Below, piece by piece: positions 25,582 to 27,143 of a DNA stretch of 27,143 nucleotides (positions within the stretch are counted from its first letter, which is position 1; every line of letters starts with the position of its first letter). The DNA is from Verrucomicrobiota bacterium (GTDB lineage Bacteria; Verrucomicrobiota; Verrucomicrobiia; Limisphaerales; SXQI01): contig WBXJ01000006.1 in assembly GCA_008933045.1 (NCBI GenBank), positions 1 to 27,143 of the forward strand, in the 5' to 3' direction. The position numbers were made by a program, and so were the translations under genes. The notes beneath the pieces were generated by a model. The model had not been told where the DNA came from. It was given only the letters and a program-made list of their open reading frames with translations, and did no database searches.

Positions 25582-27143
25582 GCGGATTGGGGGTGGGTCG
25601 TTCCTGAAAGTTTAGTCCCAGCTAGCTCAGGACGTTTGCTGGGCAAAAGAAGCCAACCCTCAACGAAGAGGAATGCCAACATGCCTGCAAGGAAAAGTCG
25701 CCAGACCTCGCCTTGGAGTGCCGATTTTTCTTGAGCAGGTTCGTCGAACAAATGAATGGGTAAATTAGCGAAAAGCCGACGGGCTTCCTCGACTGGTAGG
25801 GTTTCCCGTTCGTCTTCGGAGGCGGGCCGATTGACCGCCAACACGGTTTCGCCGGAACGATAGACGCCCGCATGCCAGCGGGGATCTTGCGAAGTGCCAT
25901 CCATCGAAACCCATGTTCGGCCAGCCTCAATGGCACTCAGTTCGCCGCATTCAATTGAGCGAATCGATTGTAGCCGACGCCCCCCTAACTCCAGCAACCG
26001 GCGAACCATAGGAACTAGCAAGGGGCCATCCCCTAGCTCAGACCACTGCGCCGATGGGAGGGAAGAACAGAAAAAAACCTGACCTTGACCTAGCGTTTCT
26101 CGCGTTAAAAAAGGAGCTCCATCTTGGTAGGCCGCGAGGATTGTGGGGTTACCTAGAATGGCGCGGCGGCGCATGAACTTGGTTTCACGCACGGGCAAGG
26201 ATAACCCTTCTTCAGTTTTGGCTAGTGGCCCTTCTTCCTCAATCCATTTTTGAATAGGGAATCCGCCAGGCGTCGGTGCGATTTGAGTTTCACCCCAAGC
26301 TGTTTTGAGGAATGTGAATGGAGTAAGTGGGGCGTTGGTTTGTGCGTCTGGGCAGAACAATACGGCTCCACCGAGTTGCGCGAACTGAATAATTTTCTCT
26401 GCGATCGGTCCACTCGGCAAGGCACCCTGCCAGATGATCAATGAAGATTTGGACAAGTCTTCGGTCGTGGCGTGGCTGACATCGATCACTCGGCTTTCTT
26501 GGCTTCCGGTGGCGATTTGGAACAATCGCCCTACTCTAGCATCGGATGTGACTATGGTGGCACGCAGCAGAGTAGGGGGGCCGTAAGCAAAAAAAACAGA
26601 GTTGTTTCGCGCGTTGTGGTCGTTGGCTAATGCGAGCTTGCCCCAACCACCATTGGTCGCGCTCGAGACGTCAATGGATTGACGGAAACGCAGTATGGAA
26701 CCTTCAGCTCGGATCTCGCGCTGCGCGATGGCTCCGTTCAGTGTCAACGATAACGGAAGCTGCTGCACCGCCTCCGTCGGTCGTTGCAAGAGCATAGAAA
26801 GCTTTATTTCGGGTTTCTGCCGGAGGCTGGGTGGGAGAAATTCGGCTACGCGCAGGCTGTTGTCTGGGCTCTCGCTGCCGGTCATGGGTAGGAGCCGAAT
26901 TTGGATGCGTTGTGGGAGTGCTTGAAATTGAGCAACGAGATCCAACCAAGCGGGGTCGGTTGGACGCCAATTTGATTTTTGAAAATCGGAAGCGAGCCAA
27001 ATTTCAGCAGCACCAGCTTTGTTTTCAAGCAACCAACGCAAGGCAGCACGAAAAAGGCCAGGAATGTCTGCCGCTGTGTCCGTGGGTTGAACCGTGGAGA
27101 GGGTCGGTAGGGTTTTGAGGCTAGAGATTTCTTGAGGCTGACG
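25578..27143 (-). CDS. BatA-like/VWA-type membrane protein, N-terminus beyond window
   Basis: The frame is open from the right edge to the stop at 25578, giving 521 C-terminal residues. The visible start (ALRWLLENKAGAAEIWLASD) looks like the second half of a VWA-type domain, as in BatA-domain proteins of this phylum. A beta-rich stretch follows, then a Rossmann-like segment with SLIIWQGALPSGPIAEKI and GGAVLFCPD. A single C-terminal span (LFLAGMLAFLFVEGWLLL) precedes a polar tail. The expected N-terminal BatA membrane domain would lie outside the window. TTG at 27041 is only an internal codon, since the frame continues upstream without a stop. It overlaps the VWA gene by four bases. A MoxR ATPase and DUF58 protein would be expected further upstream, but they are not visible. 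Confidence 0.85.
   Translation of the reverse strand, partial: RQPQEISSLKTLPTLSTVQPTDTAADIPGLFRAALRWLLENKAGAAEIWLASDFQKSNWRPTDPAWLDLVAQFQALPQRIQIRLLPMTGSESPDNSLRVAEFLPPSLRQKPEIKLSMLLQRPTEAVQQLPLSLTLNGAIAQREIRAEGSILRFRQSIDVSSATNGGWGKLALANDHNARNNSVFFAYGPPTLLRATIVTSDARVGRLFQIATGSQESRVIDVSHATTEDLSKSSLIIWQGALPSGPIAEKIIQFAQLGGAVLFCPDAQTNAPLTPFTFLKTAWGETQIAPTPGGFPIQKWIEEEGPLAKTEEGLSLPVRETKFMRRRAILGNPTILAAYQDGAPFLTRETLGQGQVFFCSSLPSAQWSELGDGPLLVPMVRRLLELGGRRLQSIRSIECGELSAIEAGRTWVSMDGTSQDPRWHAGVYRSGETVLAVNRPASEDERETLPVEEARRLFANLPIHLFDEPAQEKSALQGEVWRLFLAGMLAFLFVEGWLLLPSKRPELAGTKLSGTTHPQSA

Overview
The window looks like a chromosomal segment of a member of the Verrucomicrobiota or a close PVC relative. 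The evidence is an adjacent pair of the planctomycete/verrucomicrobial secreted-protein type (a cytochrome c/DUF1549/DUF1553 protein followed by a DUF1501 protein), secreted proteins ending in the W/Y...FYR tails common in this phylum, several Tat-exported oxidoreductases, and a BatA/VWA membrane pair. Base composition is moderate and even. I see no insertion sequence, phage gene, CRISPR array or rRNA. No stretch longer than about 200 bases lacks a gene. Species-level placement is not possible from the sequence alone.

Every protein gene I can support lies on the minus strand; the only plus-strand gene is a tRNA-Leu(GAG). In order of transcription, from high to low coordinates: (1) 27143-23386, a BatA-like membrane protein cut by the window edge and a VWA membrane protein, joined by an ATGA overlap; (2) 23310-21250, NAD-dependent DNA ligase LigA; (3) 21223-16232, a large secreted subtilisin-like protease with a VCBS/FG-GAP-like region and five cadherin-like repeats; (4) 16149-13345, a left-handed beta-helix acyltransferase-like protein and a DinG-family helicase; (5) 13248-7814, an operon of a c-type-cytochrome/DUF1549/DUF1553 protein, a DUF1501 protein and a short orphan C-terminal fragment, closed by a strong intrinsic terminator at 7757-7788; (6) 7620-3547, a tightly packed three-gene unit with a recognisable sigma70-like promoter: a Tat-exported Gfo/Idh/MocA oxidoreductase, a Tat-exported sulfite-oxidase-type molybdoenzyme and an acyl-CoA synthetase; (7) the tRNA at 3445-3529, convergent with that unit; (8) 3319-656, a small two-span membrane protein with a ParB-like N-terminus, a DMT-family transporter and a BaiN/HI0933-type flavoprotein; (9) 563-1, the first 187 residues of a HisA isomerase of the eukaryotic (yeast HIS6) type. 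It runs off the left edge.

Much of the window points to the cell envelope: the exported oxidoreductases, the PSCyt/DUF1501 pair, the modular protease and the VWA/BatA pair all act in or beyond the inner membrane. The rest is housekeeping (ligA, dinG-like, hisA, tRNA-Leu). The points most worth a second look are the eukaryotic-type HisA, the small membrane protein with a ParA-ATPase-activator-like N-terminus, the mixed-compartment oxidoreductase operon, and the fragment lying in frame just past the DUF1501 stop codon. I did not find a clear new defence or mobile system.
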